Assembly (NCBI GenBank): GCA_905181755.1 | Contig: CAJIYY010000022.1 | Span: 1-36,233 of the forward strand | DNA from: Candidatus Dadabacteria bacterium UBA1144 | GTDB taxonomy: Bacteria; Desulfobacterota_D; UBA1144 | DNA length: 36,233 bases | Direction of reading: 5' to 3' | In this document: piece by piece, positions 7,785 to 16,269 of the stretch | Numbering within the stretch: position 1 is the stretch's first letter | Layout: each line of letters starts with the position of its first letter | Program-made: the position numbers and the translations under genes | The notes under the pieces: generated by a model | Seen by the model: the letters and a program-made list of their open reading frames with translations, nothing else | What the model was told of the DNA's origin: nothing | Database searches by the model: none

Positions 7785-8855
7785 TTAATAAGTCTTAATA
7801 GTTTTATAAAAAGTATCTCTTTGAACAGGAACAAAACCTTCGGACCTAATGAAGTGTATTATCTCCTCTACACTTGCCCTATAGGGATTGTTTGCGGATT
7901 TTAAAACATTCTCTTCGAGTAAAGTCCCCCCAACATCATTCGCCCCATAGTAAAGAGACAGGCCCCCCACCTTAAAGCCCTGCGTAAACCAAGATCCCTG
8001 AATATGACTAAAGTTATCTAGGAATATCCTAGACAGACCTAAGACGCGAAGATATCTATCTCCCCCAATTTCCTTAGAAATATTCCTCTCCATAAAAGTG
8101 TTTTCGGGCTTAAAAGTCCATGGAATAAAAGATAGAAAACCTTTCGTCTCATCTTGCAACTGCCTTATTCTAACAAGATGCTCTAAAATATCCTCATCTT
8201 CTTCTGCATGGCCAAACATTAAAGTAGCTGTAGTTTTAAAGCCAATCAAGTGAGCCTCTCTGGTTATATTGATCCATTCATCAGCTGAAATCTTTAAAGG
8301 ACTAATCTTCTTCCTAACTTTATTACTAAGAACCTCTGCCCCACCTCCTGGAATTGTTCTCAAACCAAGTCCCCAAAAAAGCTTTAACAACTCATGCGTT
8401 GTGATATTCGAATACTTTGCAATAGAATGAATCTCTGGTGCAGAAAAGGCATGAAGATGTATACCAGGAACCTCGCTTATTATACGTTTTATCAAGTTAC
8501 AGTAATAATCCAACTCTATCGATGGATTATGGCCACCCTGGAGAAGGACCGTTGTTGCGCCATTATGATAAGAGGTTTTAACAATTTCAACTATCTTGTC
8601 CAGCGACAGAACATAAGAGTCACCATGAGACTCTTTTCTCCAAAATGCACAAAAAAGACACTCAGTATCACAGATATTCGTGTAATTAGGATTTGTATCG
8701 ACGACAAAACCTACTTCATCTTTGATTCCTCTTTGCTCTTTCGCTATAGTAGCAAGCTGGCCAATTTTTAGAGTAGAATAATCCTTTAGTATATTGAGGC
8801 CTTCATTTTTTGTTAATCTCTTTTGGCTTAAAATACTTTTTAAGATATCATCCAT
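7785..8855 (-). CDS. mqnC: Cyclic dehypoxanthinyl futalosine synthase (radical SAM)
   Basis: Catalyses radical cyclisation of dehypoxanthine futalosine in the futalosine route to menaquinone. The radical-SAM motif NICDTECLFCAFWR carries CxxxCxxC (about Cys62, 66, 69) preceded by VDTNPNYTN, the pattern of the MqnC/MqnE/CofH group. TTVLLQGGHNP, HLHAFSAPEI, GLRTIPGGGAE and TATLMFGHAE fit MqnC better than MqnE, as does the C-terminal GANDVGGTLLEENV. At 356 aa it is normal length. No other mqn gene is nearby. Its presence means the organism makes menaquinone by the futalosine pathway rather than, or besides, making ubiquinone. Confidence 0.9.
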   Translation of the reverse strand: MDDILKSILSQKRLTKNEGLNILKDYSTLKIGQLATIAKEQRGIKDEVGFVVDTNPNYTNICDTECLFCAFWRKESHGDSYVLSLDKIVEIVKTSYHNGATTVLLQGGHNPSIELDYYCNLIKRIISEVPGIHLHAFSAPEIHSIAKYSNITTHELLKLFWGLGLRTIPGGGAEVLSNKVRKKISPLKISADEWINITREAHLIGFKTTATLMFGHAEEDEDILEHLVRIRQLQDETKGFLSFIPWTFKPENTFMERNISKEIGGDRYLRVLGLSRIFLDNFSHIQGSWFTQGFKVGGLSLYYGANDVGGTLLEENVLKSANNPYRASVEEIIHFIRSEGFVPVQRDTFYKTIKTY

Positions 8856-8916
8856 ATAACAATTAAAACGAATTAGCTTTGTTAGTCAAATCTAAGTAAG
8901 AAAAGGTGAGATATTA

Positions 8917-9684
8917 ATGAGGAAACTTAACGAAGTTTTTATTAATCTAAATAAACTGATTTTTATAATTTTTATACTTCTTTTACCTGCCAAAGCAGAT
9001 ACATTTGGAAATTACAAGAAAATTAGTAAAAATGAAGTGGAAAGAATAATAAATCAATTAAACAAGAAAGATGTTTATATAAAAACTGCGAATATCGCTG
9101 GCAAAGCTAAGTACTTGCTACCATTAGGTAAAAAAATAAAGCTCCATAAGACTTACAAAATTCAAAGAGACTCAAAATTGCATATGAATATTTATTTTTT
9201 TAAACTAATTAAAGTTGCTGAATTTGTATCTGATGGTGCCCATGTAGAGTACAAAAGAATAAGAAAAAAGCCTAAGAAAAGAGATACTTTTAAGTTTAAT
9301 CTAAGCATTTTCAGTAAACACTTAGATCTAGAGGTAACAATTGACGAGCTAAATAGAGTGCTATTAGGTCTTAACTTTTCTGAGTTTAAAGACGGCAGCT
9401 ACATATATGAGATAAATGGAAATGAGTTATCTATAGAGCAAGACAAAATAACTACAACAATAGACTTAGTCAGTGAACAAATTGTAAGAATTGCATCTAA
9501 AGACAATAGAAAAATTCAGATTACTTATTCGAATTTCATCCCAATAACTATCAAAGATGCTGGGGAGATACAGCTTCCACTAACAATAAGGTTGTCTACA
9601 CCTAATTTTTCAATGAAAATAAATCATGAAGATGATATAATAATCAATAGAAAGATTAAAAAAGAACAATTTCTGATTAATTAA
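8917..9684 (+). CDS. Exported protein, LolA/outer-membrane-lipoprotein-sorting-like (tentative)
   Basis: 255 aa, with a signal peptide: basic start, hydrophobic LIFIIFILLL and a probable signal peptidase I site after PAKA (before DT). The mature part is basic and predicted rich in beta strands, with a repeating pattern of short strands (SYIYEINGNELSIEQDKI, IDLVSEQIVRIAS, IQITYSNFIPI, IRLSTPNFSMKI), resembling the half-barrel of LolA/LolB and DUF4292-type proteins. This resemblance is by layout only; I saw no diagnostic motif. A good ribosome-binding site (AAGGTGAG) precedes the ATG. Its stop codon overlaps the ptsH start (TAATG at 9682-9686), so it is the first gene of an operon with HPr and enzyme I. 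That context is unusual and offers no obvious functional link. Confidence 0.55.
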   Translation: MRKLNEVFINLNKLIFIIFILLLPAKADTFGNYKKISKNEVERIINQLNKKDVYIKTANIAGKAKYLLPLGKKIKLHKTYKIQRDSKLHMNIYFFKLIKVAEFVSDGAHVEYKRIRKKPKKRDTFKFNLSIFSKHLDLEVTIDELNRVLLGLNFSEFKDGSYIYEINGNELSIEQDKITTTIDLVSEQIVRIASKDNRKIQITYSNFIPITIKDAGEIQLPLTIRLSTPNFSMKINHEDDIIINRKIKKEQFLIN

Positions 9685-9950
9685 TGAAAAAAAAAATTAG
9701 AATATCAAATAGACTGGGACTTCACGCTCGCGCTTCTTCAAAGCTTGTGAGATTAGCTAATAATTTTAAATCAGATGTGAATATTTCAAAAGGAGAGCTC
9801 GCAATTAATGCAAAAAGCATCCTGGGAATATTATCACTTGCAGCAAGTCTTGGTGTCGAAATAGAAATTGAAACAAAGGGTGACGATGAAGAGTTTGCTA
9901 TGAGAGAAGTAATTAGTTTATTTGATAGCAAGTTTGGTGAGGAATCATGA
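9684..9950 (+). CDS. ptsH: Phosphocarrier protein HPr
   Basis: HPr receives phosphate from enzyme I on a histidine and passes it to EII components or regulators. Seen: NRLGLHARASSKLVRLA with the active His14, and NAKSILGILSLAASLG with Ser45, matching the regulatory Ser46 site of HPr kinase-controlled proteins. Length is 88 aa, normal. The start overlaps the previous stop codon by one base and the stop overlaps the ptsI start (ATGA), so all three genes are translationally coupled. No EII permease or HPr kinase gene is in the window, so transport versus purely regulatory use is unknown. Confidence 0.93.
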   Translation: MKKKIRISNRLGLHARASSKLVRLANNFKSDVNISKGELAINAKSILGILSLAASLGVEIEIETKGDDEEFAMREVISLFDSKFGEES

Positions 9951-11695
9951 GCATAGAAAAAAATGGCATAGCTATATCCCCTGGTTTTTCTGTTGGTAAT
10001 GCTTTATTGATAAATCAGGCAAAAACAGTAGTTGAAAAAAGGAAAATTAAAACTAATGAAATAGTTATGGAAGTTAATAGATTCCAGGCAGCTGTAGAAG
10101 AATCTAAGAATGAAATAAGCAAGATGAAACAGAACAAGAATAACGAGTATAAAATTGAGCATATAGAAATTTTAGATTTTAATATTTTAATACTTGAAGA
10201 CGAAATACTTGCTGGTGAAGTTGTTGACACAATCACAAAGAAGCAAATTAATGCTGAGTGGGCTTTAAACAAAGTCCTTACAAATAAAAGTAAAGAATTT
10301 GCCTTTGTTAAAGATTTGTATATGCAAGAAAGATTAGCAGACTTTTACTATATAGCAGAAAGAATAACCAAGAACCTTAGGGGGCTAAACGAAAATTTAT
10401 TCGAAATAAAAAGTAATACTATTCTAGTAGCACATGATTTGTCACCTATAGATGCTCTAAAGTATTGTAGAAATGGAAACGTTAATGGTATTGTGACGGA
10501 CTTAGGTGGAACAACGTCTCACACTGCGATTATAGCAAGGTCACTAGGAATCCCTACAATAATGTCTCTTTTAAATATAAGCACGTCTATTGAGCCAGGA
10601 CAAAGAATATACGTTGACGGATATAAGGGTAGAGTTAAGTGGAAAGTAAATAAATCGGAGAAGGATGAGCTTAATACATTACAGACTAAATATACATCAT
10701 TTCAAAAGAATCTTTTTGAATTTTCTAAACTATCTGGGGAGACTAAAGATAAAAAAATTATATCTATAAAGGCAAATATCGAAATATCATCTGAGGTTAA
10801 AATGGCCCAAAAGTACGGAGCTGAAGGAATAGGAATGTATAGAACTGAGTTTTTATTCACAAGCAAAGAGCAATTTCCTTCATTAGATGAGCAATATGAA
10901 GACTACAAAGAGTTATTCAAAGAGAACCTATTTAATGAAGTTACAATAAGAACCCTAGATATAGGTGGAGATAAAATCCAAGATTATTCGCATCTCGAAA
11001 ACAATCCTGCTCTTGGATTACGAGGAATTAGATATTCTTTGGTAAATATTGACATCTTTAAAACTCAGTTAAATGCTATTTTTAAAGTAATAGAGAGTGA
11101 AAAGAAAAAAATTAGGATTCTATTGCCCATGATTTCCAATATAGATGAAATTGATAAATCTTTATTTATTATCGATGAAGTAAGAAAGAATTATTCCATA
11201 GATTCGAACCTCCTCTCTGTAGGCGTAGTGATAGAGACACCTTCTGCAGTCCTTTTGGTTGAAGAAATATCAAAAAAAGTGAACTTTATAAGTGTTGGCA
11301 CAAATGACTTAATTCAATATACTCTGGCAGCTGATAGAACTAATGAAACATTAGAGAATATCATTTCCCACTATCAACCATCTGTAGTAAGAATGTTAAA
11401 CCTAATCAGTGATAAAGTTCCGGCAAATACATACATATCTATATGCGGGGAAATGGCTAATGATATAAACTGCCTTCCATTATTTATCGCTATGGGGGTT
11501 AGAGAATTAAGCATGAACTACTATTCAATACCAAGAATTAAAAGTGCCATACATGATCTTTCTTTTAACGATTGCGTTGACACAGTCAAGCATTGCTTAA
11601 ATCTTACAAGCCACGAAGAAATAAAGAATGAGCTTTCTCAACTTATAAGGAACAAGATGAAAGGATATGACTCAATCATGGATTATCAGGTTTAA
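9947..11695 (+). CDS. ptsI: PTS enzyme I (phosphoenolpyruvate-protein phosphotransferase)
   Basis: Transfers phosphate from PEP to HPr. The protein is full length (582 aa). It has an N-terminal HPr-binding helical region; the phospho-histidine loop TDLGGTTSHTAIIARSLGIP (about His192); the PEP-binding barrel with GAEGIGMYRTEFLF, IRTLDIGGDK and NPALGLRGIR; FISVGTNDLIQYTLAADR; and the catalytic Cys in ISICGEMA. There is no GAF domain, so it is the sugar-type EI rather than PtsP of the nitrogen system. It overlaps ptsH by 4 bp. Its TAA (11693-11695) directly abuts the CCA end of the tRNA gene on the opposite strand, leaving no room for a terminator of its own. Confidence 0.95.
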   Translation: MSIEKNGIAISPGFSVGNALLINQAKTVVEKRKIKTNEIVMEVNRFQAAVEESKNEISKMKQNKNNEYKIEHIEILDFNILILEDEILAGEVVDTITKKQINAEWALNKVLTNKSKEFAFVKDLYMQERLADFYYIAERITKNLRGLNENLFEIKSNTILVAHDLSPIDALKYCRNGNVNGIVTDLGGTTSHTAIIARSLGIPTIMSLLNISTSIEPGQRIYVDGYKGRVKWKVNKSEKDELNTLQTKYTSFQKNLFEFSKLSGETKDKKIISIKANIEISSEVKMAQKYGAEGIGMYRTEFLFTSKEQFPSLDEQYEDYKELFKENLFNEVTIRTLDIGGDKIQDYSHLENNPALGLRGIRYSLVNIDIFKTQLNAIFKVIESEKKKIRILLPMISNIDEIDKSLFIIDEVRKNYSIDSNLLSVGVVIETPSAVLLVEEISKKVNFISVGTNDLIQYTLAADRTNETLENIISHYQPSVVRMLNLISDKVPANTYISICGEMANDINCLPLFIAMGVRELSMNYYSIPRIKSAIHDLSFNDCVDTVKHCLNLTSHEEIKNELSQLIRNKMKGYDSIMDYQV

Positions 11696-11770
11696 TGGCC
11701 CGCTCATGAGGACTCGAACCCCAATTACTTGATCCGAAGTCAAGCGTGTTATCCATTACACTATGAACGG
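11696..11770 (-). tRNA. tRNA-Arg, anticodon TCG
   Basis: A complete cloverleaf reads on the minus strand. The acceptor stem CCGTTCA/TGAGCGG has 7 pairs with one T-G wobble. The D arm is GTGT...ACAC. The anticodon arm is CTTGA-CTTCGGA-TCAAG with TCG as anticodon. The T arm is GGGG-TTCGAGT-CCTC. The discriminator is G, followed by an encoded CCA (plus-strand TGG at 11696-11698). The anticodon reads CGA and, by wobble, other CGN codons. The 3' end lies directly against the ptsI stop codon. Confidence 0.95.
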
Positions 11771-11809
11771 ATTCTTTATATATTAAAGATTAGTAGTTAA
11801 AGTAATTTA

Positions 11810-12148
11810 ATGAAAGATGAACTATTTGTCGACAAAAAATGTGAAGTCTGCAGCTCTTTTGGTGAATACATTCTCTCTAAAAAGAAGAATTCTATTATTA
11901 TCAAAGATATAAATGAGCTAGACAATGAGACCCGAAGTCTAGACAAAATGTACTTTAAAAGAATGGGGAGAGTTTTTATTGGCCATGAGGCCCTATTGGA
12001 AAGTATTAAAAATATTGAAAATCTAAGTTTTATTAGAAAAATCTTAGTAATGCTTCCTAATTTTGGTATGAGATTACTCTATAGAGTACTGTCTAAAAAT
12101 AGACATCGCATAGCTAAACTACTTAAGATAATCAAACCAAAAACGTAG
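11810..12148 (+). CDS. DCC-family (DUF393) thiol-disulfide-type protein
   Basis: A small protein of 112 aa. The N-terminal DKKCEVCSSFGEYI carries a CxxC at the place where DUF393 proteins have their DxxCxxC motif, although the leading acidic residue pattern is weaker. The middle (RVFIGHEALLESIKNIENLSFI) and C-terminus (MLPNFGMRLLYRVLSKNRHRIAKLLK) match the family layout of gkvy.G..Al......, then P...r..Y..va.nR. The biochemical role of the family is poorly known; a thioredoxin-like fold is assumed. The 3' end overlaps the convergent aldolase gene by 30 bp. It starts 39 bp after the tRNA gene's 5' end, on the opposite strand. Confidence 0.72.
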   Translation: MKDELFVDKKCEVCSSFGEYILSKKKNSIIIKDINELDNETRSLDKMYFKRMGRVFIGHEALLESIKNIENLSFIRKILVMLPNFGMRLLYRVLSKNRHRIAKLLKIIKPKT

Positions 12149-13228
12149 CCTATTCTTCTGAGGGTTATAGGAATCTAATCTCTTAATGTTTTCCTTAGAT
12201 AAGCTCTTATGTGATTTACTAAGCTTATAAAAATAGAGGTGCGATTTAAAAACGTCCTCTACCTCACGAGCCTTAAGTATATTCGAAGATATAAAGTATA
12301 TGGATTTACTAATTATAATAACTCGTGGATAAGTTTTAAACTTCTTAATAAACCTTGGAATCTCTTTTTCTAGCGATTCATTTACTACCAAAGCAGATTC
12401 ACCACAGTATAGCAATTGATCTGGATTTAAGGGTTTAGAAAAGCCCGCTGGAAACTTTGATTTTACAAAAGAATTAATAAAAATATCTTCACTATAATAT
12501 GAGACCAGATCATTAAAATCATTTTTCCACAATATCTCTGAGATTAAACTTGTAATCTTGTAACGCTTAAAATTCACTTTTGAATATCGTTCCAACTTAA
12601 CCATTATTTCTTCAATGTAAGCAATAAGGTCATCCGCATTATCTGAAGAACAAATTAGTCCGTGATTCTCTAGAAACAAAATAGTATATTTGTTCTTCAA
12701 TATAGACTCCTTATGAGGATTCACAATTCTCATAATTTCTGATGCCAATGCAATCCCAGGGGTCTTATATTTAATATAAAAGAAAATCTTATCTAAAATT
12801 TCTTCTTCAAATATTGAATTAAAAATTTTTTTTGAATTGTTTGATGTTGAAACAATGTTCCCGGCTATAGGGTGAAAATGAATTGTATATTTTTTGAGCA
12901 TAGAATGTGTAAAAGTTTCTATAGATGGGGCGTTACCAGAAATTATAGATCTTCTCAGTACATCAAAAGAAGCTTTTTCAATTGATTTATCTATCTTAAC
13001 GTTAGTAGTAGTTTTAAGAAATTTAATTAGCTTATTGTTACTAAGAACTGAAAAACCATATTTAGAGCTAACTTCAGCTAGCGAGTATCCGCTAGACTTA
13101 ATAAACATCCTATCTCCATCTTTAATGGAAGTATTTCCTCCAGCAGCTTGAACTAAATCAAACCTTTGACCAAAATACTTAGAGATTCTAACAAATTCAC
13201 TTATGAGACTTGAATCTTTCTTAACCAT
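12119..13228 (-). CDS. Class II aldolase/adducin-family protein
   Basis: The N-terminal ~230 residues are a class II aldolase (fuculose/rhamnulose-phosphate aldolase) fold: VQAAGGNTSIKDGDRMFIKSSG for phosphate binding, SIETFTHSMLKK, IHFHPIAGN with the His-x-His zinc ligands, and FLENHGLICSS with the third His. The C-terminal ~130 residues (SKPLNPDQLLYCGESALV onward) resemble the extra domain of longer aldolase-like proteins found beside sugar-nucleotide genes. At 369 aa it is longer than simple aldolases (~220). It overlaps the epimerase start region by 28 bp, which suggests coupling in an envelope-sugar operon. The substrate is unknown; a sugar-phosphate aldol reaction is a reasonable guess. 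Confidence 0.78.
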   Translation of the reverse strand: MVKKDSSLISEFVRISKYFGQRFDLVQAAGGNTSIKDGDRMFIKSSGYSLAEVSSKYGFSVLSNNKLIKFLKTTTNVKIDKSIEKASFDVLRRSIISGNAPSIETFTHSMLKKYTIHFHPIAGNIVSTSNNSKKIFNSIFEEEILDKIFFYIKYKTPGIALASEIMRIVNPHKESILKNKYTILFLENHGLICSSDNADDLIAYIEEIMVKLERYSKVNFKRYKITSLISEILWKNDFNDLVSYYSEDIFINSFVKSKFPAGFSKPLNPDQLLYCGESALVVNESLEKEIPRFIKKFKTYPRVIIISKSIYFISSNILKAREVEDVFKSHLYFYKLSKSHKSLSKENIKRLDSYNPQKNRLRFWFDYLK

Positions 13229-14184
13229 TTATTGTTTTCGATATGCCACTTATAAGTTCTTAGCATTCCTTCTTCTAAATTAATCTTAGGCTCCCATTTT
13301 ATAGTCTTGATTGTTTTGCTTATATCAGCCGAAGTATAAAAAACATCTTCTGGCGTTGAAGGCTTATCTATTCTTTTGATTTCTTTATTAGAAAGTTTAG
13401 AGATAATTTTAATCAAGTTGTTAACAGAAACAGGCCTATTGTTGCCGAGATTTAAATAATTGAGACCTTTCAGTTTAGTAGACTTATATATACCATCGAC
13501 AATATCTTCAACATAAGTAAAATCTCTTTTTTGTTTTCCTGTACCAAAGACATTAATAGATCTTTCATTTATCGCTGCCTCAGTAAAAATAAAAGGAGCC
13601 ATATCCGGCCTACCACAAGGTCCGTATACAGTAAAAAAACGTAATATAGTTATGTTCTGACTGTATAAAGCATAGTATGCATGAAGTAGGACTTCAGAAG
13701 CCTTTTTTGAAGCAGCATAAATAGAATCAGGTTTGCTTGTTTCGCTGTTAATTTTAAAGCTCTTCTCCTTACTGTCACCGTAGACACTAGAGGTAGAGGC
13801 TTGAACAAATGAATTAACAGAGAACTCTCTGCTAAGCTTTATTAAGTTTAGAACTCCCATCAAATTGGACTCATAATATGAATTTGGAAAAAGAGTTGAC
13901 TTCCTTACTCCTGTACCAGCTGCTAAATTTACAACAGCATCTAACTTGTTCTTTTTGAAATTATTAAAATAGGTAGTAAGTTTCTTTTCTGAAGAGATAT
14001 CAACCTTACTAAAGATGAAGTTCTTGTTCTTTATTAATTGAGAGTTTCTCCATTTCTTAAGTTTTACATCATACCCGTCATTATGATTATCAATACCGAA
14101 CACCTTAAATCCTTTTCTTAAATACAATAAAGATAGGTGGTAACCGATAAATCCAGAAGCTCCAGTAATTAAAACATTATTCAT
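13201..14184 (-). CDS. NAD-dependent sugar-nucleotide epimerase, UDP-glucuronate 4-epimerase-like
   Basis: An extended short-chain dehydrogenase of 327 aa. It has the Rossmann motif GASGFIGYHLSLL at residues 7-19, the catalytic pair YAASK (YxxxK), Ser in QASTSSVYG, and the substrate region RFFTVYGPCGRPDMAPF then KRDFTYVEDIVDG. The sequence FGIDNHNDGYDVKLKKWR and the GRPDM loop are characteristic of the UDP-glucuronate 4-epimerase group rather than GalE, so I favour production of UDP-galacturonate for surface polysaccharide. It lies in a minus-strand run with gtrA (10-bp gap upstream) and the aldolase (28-bp overlap downstream). Confidence 0.85.
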   Translation of the reverse strand: MNNVLITGASGFIGYHLSLLYLRKGFKVFGIDNHNDGYDVKLKKWRNSQLIKNKNFIFSKVDISSEKKLTTYFNNFKKNKLDAVVNLAAGTGVRKSTLFPNSYYESNLMGVLNLIKLSREFSVNSFVQASTSSVYGDSKEKSFKINSETSKPDSIYAASKKASEVLLHAYYALYSQNITILRFFTVYGPCGRPDMAPFIFTEAAINERSINVFGTGKQKRDFTYVEDIVDGIYKSTKLKGLNYLNLGNNRPVSVNNLIKIISKLSNKEIKRIDKPSTPEDVFYTSADISKTIKTIKWEPKINLEEGMLRTYKWHIENNKWLRKIQVS

Positions 14185-14194
14185 ATTAATAAGA

Positions 14195-14611
14195 TTACCT
14201 TACCTCTTTTGCACGATTTTTAAAAACCCAAAGTCTTTGTCCAAAATAACCTATAATGACAGAAACAAATAATGAAATAAAATAAGCAGTGTCAATGTCT
14301 TGCAGGATTCTGAAAACAAAGTTATTAACGGCAACATTAACTATGATTGCAATTATATAAAGAGCTAGATACCTTTTTAAATCATCAAAATATGAGGAAG
14401 CTGACTTAAATGTCCAAATCCTATTAAAATGAAAAGATATGTTGACTCCAAGGAAAGTCGCGGCCCCTTTGGCTAAATCCATATCAATAATGTTCAATAA
14501 AAACTTATATAGTGACAAATCGCAGATTAATGCAAAGACTCCAATAGTCCCCCACTTGTAGGTTTTAGGATCTTTCAATAACATTATTAGGTATTTAATG
14601 ATTTTAAGCAT
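14195..14611 (-). CDS. GtrA-family membrane protein
   Basis: 138 aa with four predicted membrane helices. The features are typical of the family: WGTIGVFALICDLSLYKFLL in the first helix, GVNISFHFNRIWTFKS between helices two and three, and a closing IGYFGQRLWVFKNR. GtrA proteins are thought to help flip or transfer polyprenyl-linked sugars for glycosylation of surface polymers. It is the first gene of the GtrA-epimerase-aldolase set and is divergent from the glycosyltransferase at 14701. An alternative start at 14584 would remove nine residues; neither start has a ribosome-binding site. Confidence 0.85.
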   Translation of the reverse strand: MLKIIKYLIMLLKDPKTYKWGTIGVFALICDLSLYKFLLNIIDMDLAKGAATFLGVNISFHFNRIWTFKSASSYFDDLKRYLALYIIAIIVNVAVNNFVFRILQDIDTAYFISLFVSVIIGYFGQRLWVFKNRAKEVR

Positions 14612-14700
14612 TGATTTAAAAATTCATAATAAATTTAATTATTTGATTAGTCAAACTATAATAATGTAATCTAAAACTATATTAAGACCGATTAAAGATA

Positions 14701-16269
14701 ATGTTAAAAATTATTTCAAATTTAAACCTCAAAGAAAAAGAAAAGTATTTTTTTATTTCTACTTTTGTAATAATTACTCTATCAATACTTACAAATAGTA
14801 TTGTAGATACTAATGGATTCCTTACTAATGATTCAACCCACTTCTTAAAGCTTGCCAAATCATTCAGTCTAAATAATGATCTTCATGTTTACTCCTGGAC
14901 TAATAGCGGAGAAATAAATTTCTTTAGTATGTGGCCATTAGGATATCCGTTACTAATCTCTTTTATATCAGACCTAACCTTTCTTGATGTTTTTTGGTCC
15001 TCTAAGTTAGTAAACATATTGTCAGTACTAGCAGTTTTCCTAATGATCTACAAACAAACTCCTTTTGGATATTCATTGATTGCCCTACTGTTCCTGTTTG
15101 GAAGCTTTATTAATATTTTTTCTTACACCATAACTGAGAACTTATTCATGGTAGGACTAATTTCCTATGCTTACACAAGCCACAATCTAACTACGAATTC
15201 TAACAAAAAGAATATATTCCTAGCATTTCTTTCTTTTGCTATAGCATTTTCATCAAGGTACATTGGTGGCTATCTGTTGGTATTTAACTTTTTCTTAATT
15301 CTTAAATCAATAAAAAATGGTTCTATAGGCACAAGAAATCTAATTATTCTGCTTATAGCGTCAGGAATTTACATGATAGCTTATTTGTATATGAACAAAT
15401 ACTTCACGGGATTCTTAACTTACCCTCACGCTTATCTCACATATGAATCAGCGACTGAAATAATATTACATTTTATTAAAAAAGTTTTTGAAGAGCTTAA
15501 TCTTATTATGGCCAGCGTAAGGTTCAGTGCGAGCCCTTTATTCTCGATAATTTCATCATTTATTTCAGCAATTTTTATCTCATTGGTGGCGCTCTATTGC
15601 AGTAGAGCAAAAGTGAAAGACTCAAGCCTTAATAGACTAGGAAACAACTTTGTGAACCTATCGTTTTTCTACTTAATAATAGTCTTCGCCTGGAGATTAA
15701 CTATATGGTTTTCTCCTTTCTCATATAGGATACTATTTCCCGCATCAATTCTTATGATGATAGGTTTTGCCTACAAGATCCTTTCTAGGACAAATTTGGA
15801 TCTTGACGGCATAAAGGGAATATACTTAACCCTAGTGCTTATTGGATTCTTATCAATTGGACACAATGTGGTTTACAAGCAGGTATCGTTTGAAGGAATT
15901 TCTTATACTGAAAATATCAAAAGAATAAAGAAAAAATACGATAAAATTGATGGTGGAGGCGCAATCATTTTTGGCGAAAGGCAAGTTGACTACCTTAGGA
16001 CTGACTTAATTCCTTTGAAGCCCTATTATCTTCCTCTATTTGAAAAAACAGAATCTTTAAAAGAGATAAACAGAAGAATCGCAAAATTCGATTTATTATA
16101 TTTTAATATTCCCGAGATATGTCAGAAACCATATAGGACTTTATCCGGCGATAGAGGCCTAAACTGCATTTCTTCAGAGAAAAAAATTCATTCGTTTGAT
16201 ACTAAAATTCTCAACTATATTAAAGAAAACAAAAAGCTTGGACTCCATAGAATAAGAGAGATTAGATGA
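14701..16269 (+). CDS. Polytopic membrane glycosyltransferase (PMT/ArnT-like, GT-C fold)
   Basis: 522 aa with about 10-11 predicted membrane helices, then a soluble C-terminal region of ~110 residues beginning near NVVYKQVSFEG. The first loop has TNDSTHFLKLAKSF and later SMWPLGYPLLISFISDL, the layout of GT-C enzymes using lipid-linked sugars (DUF2029/PMT/GT83 relatives), with a conserved acidic residue in the first loop. FSSRYIGGYLLVF and FSPFSYRILFPAS are further family-like membrane turns. The substrate is unknown. The flippase start overlaps its stop (ATGA), so the two are coupled and probably act on the same envelope glycan. No ribosome-binding site is seen before the ATG. Confidence 0.75.
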   Translation: MLKIISNLNLKEKEKYFFISTFVIITLSILTNSIVDTNGFLTNDSTHFLKLAKSFSLNNDLHVYSWTNSGEINFFSMWPLGYPLLISFISDLTFLDVFWSSKLVNILSVLAVFLMIYKQTPFGYSLIALLFLFGSFINIFSYTITENLFMVGLISYAYTSHNLTTNSNKKNIFLAFLSFAIAFSSRYIGGYLLVFNFFLILKSIKNGSIGTRNLIILLIASGIYMIAYLYMNKYFTGFLTYPHAYLTYESATEIILHFIKKVFEELNLIMASVRFSASPLFSIISSFISAIFISLVALYCSRAKVKDSSLNRLGNNFVNLSFFYLIIVFAWRLTIWFSPFSYRILFPASILMMIGFAYKILSRTNLDLDGIKGIYLTLVLIGFLSIGHNVVYKQVSFEGISYTENIKRIKKKYDKIDGGGAIIFGERQVDYLRTDLIPLKPYYLPLFEKTESLKEINRRIAKFDLLYFNIPEICQKPYRTLSGDRGLNCISSEKKIHSFDTKILNYIKENKKLGLHRIREIR

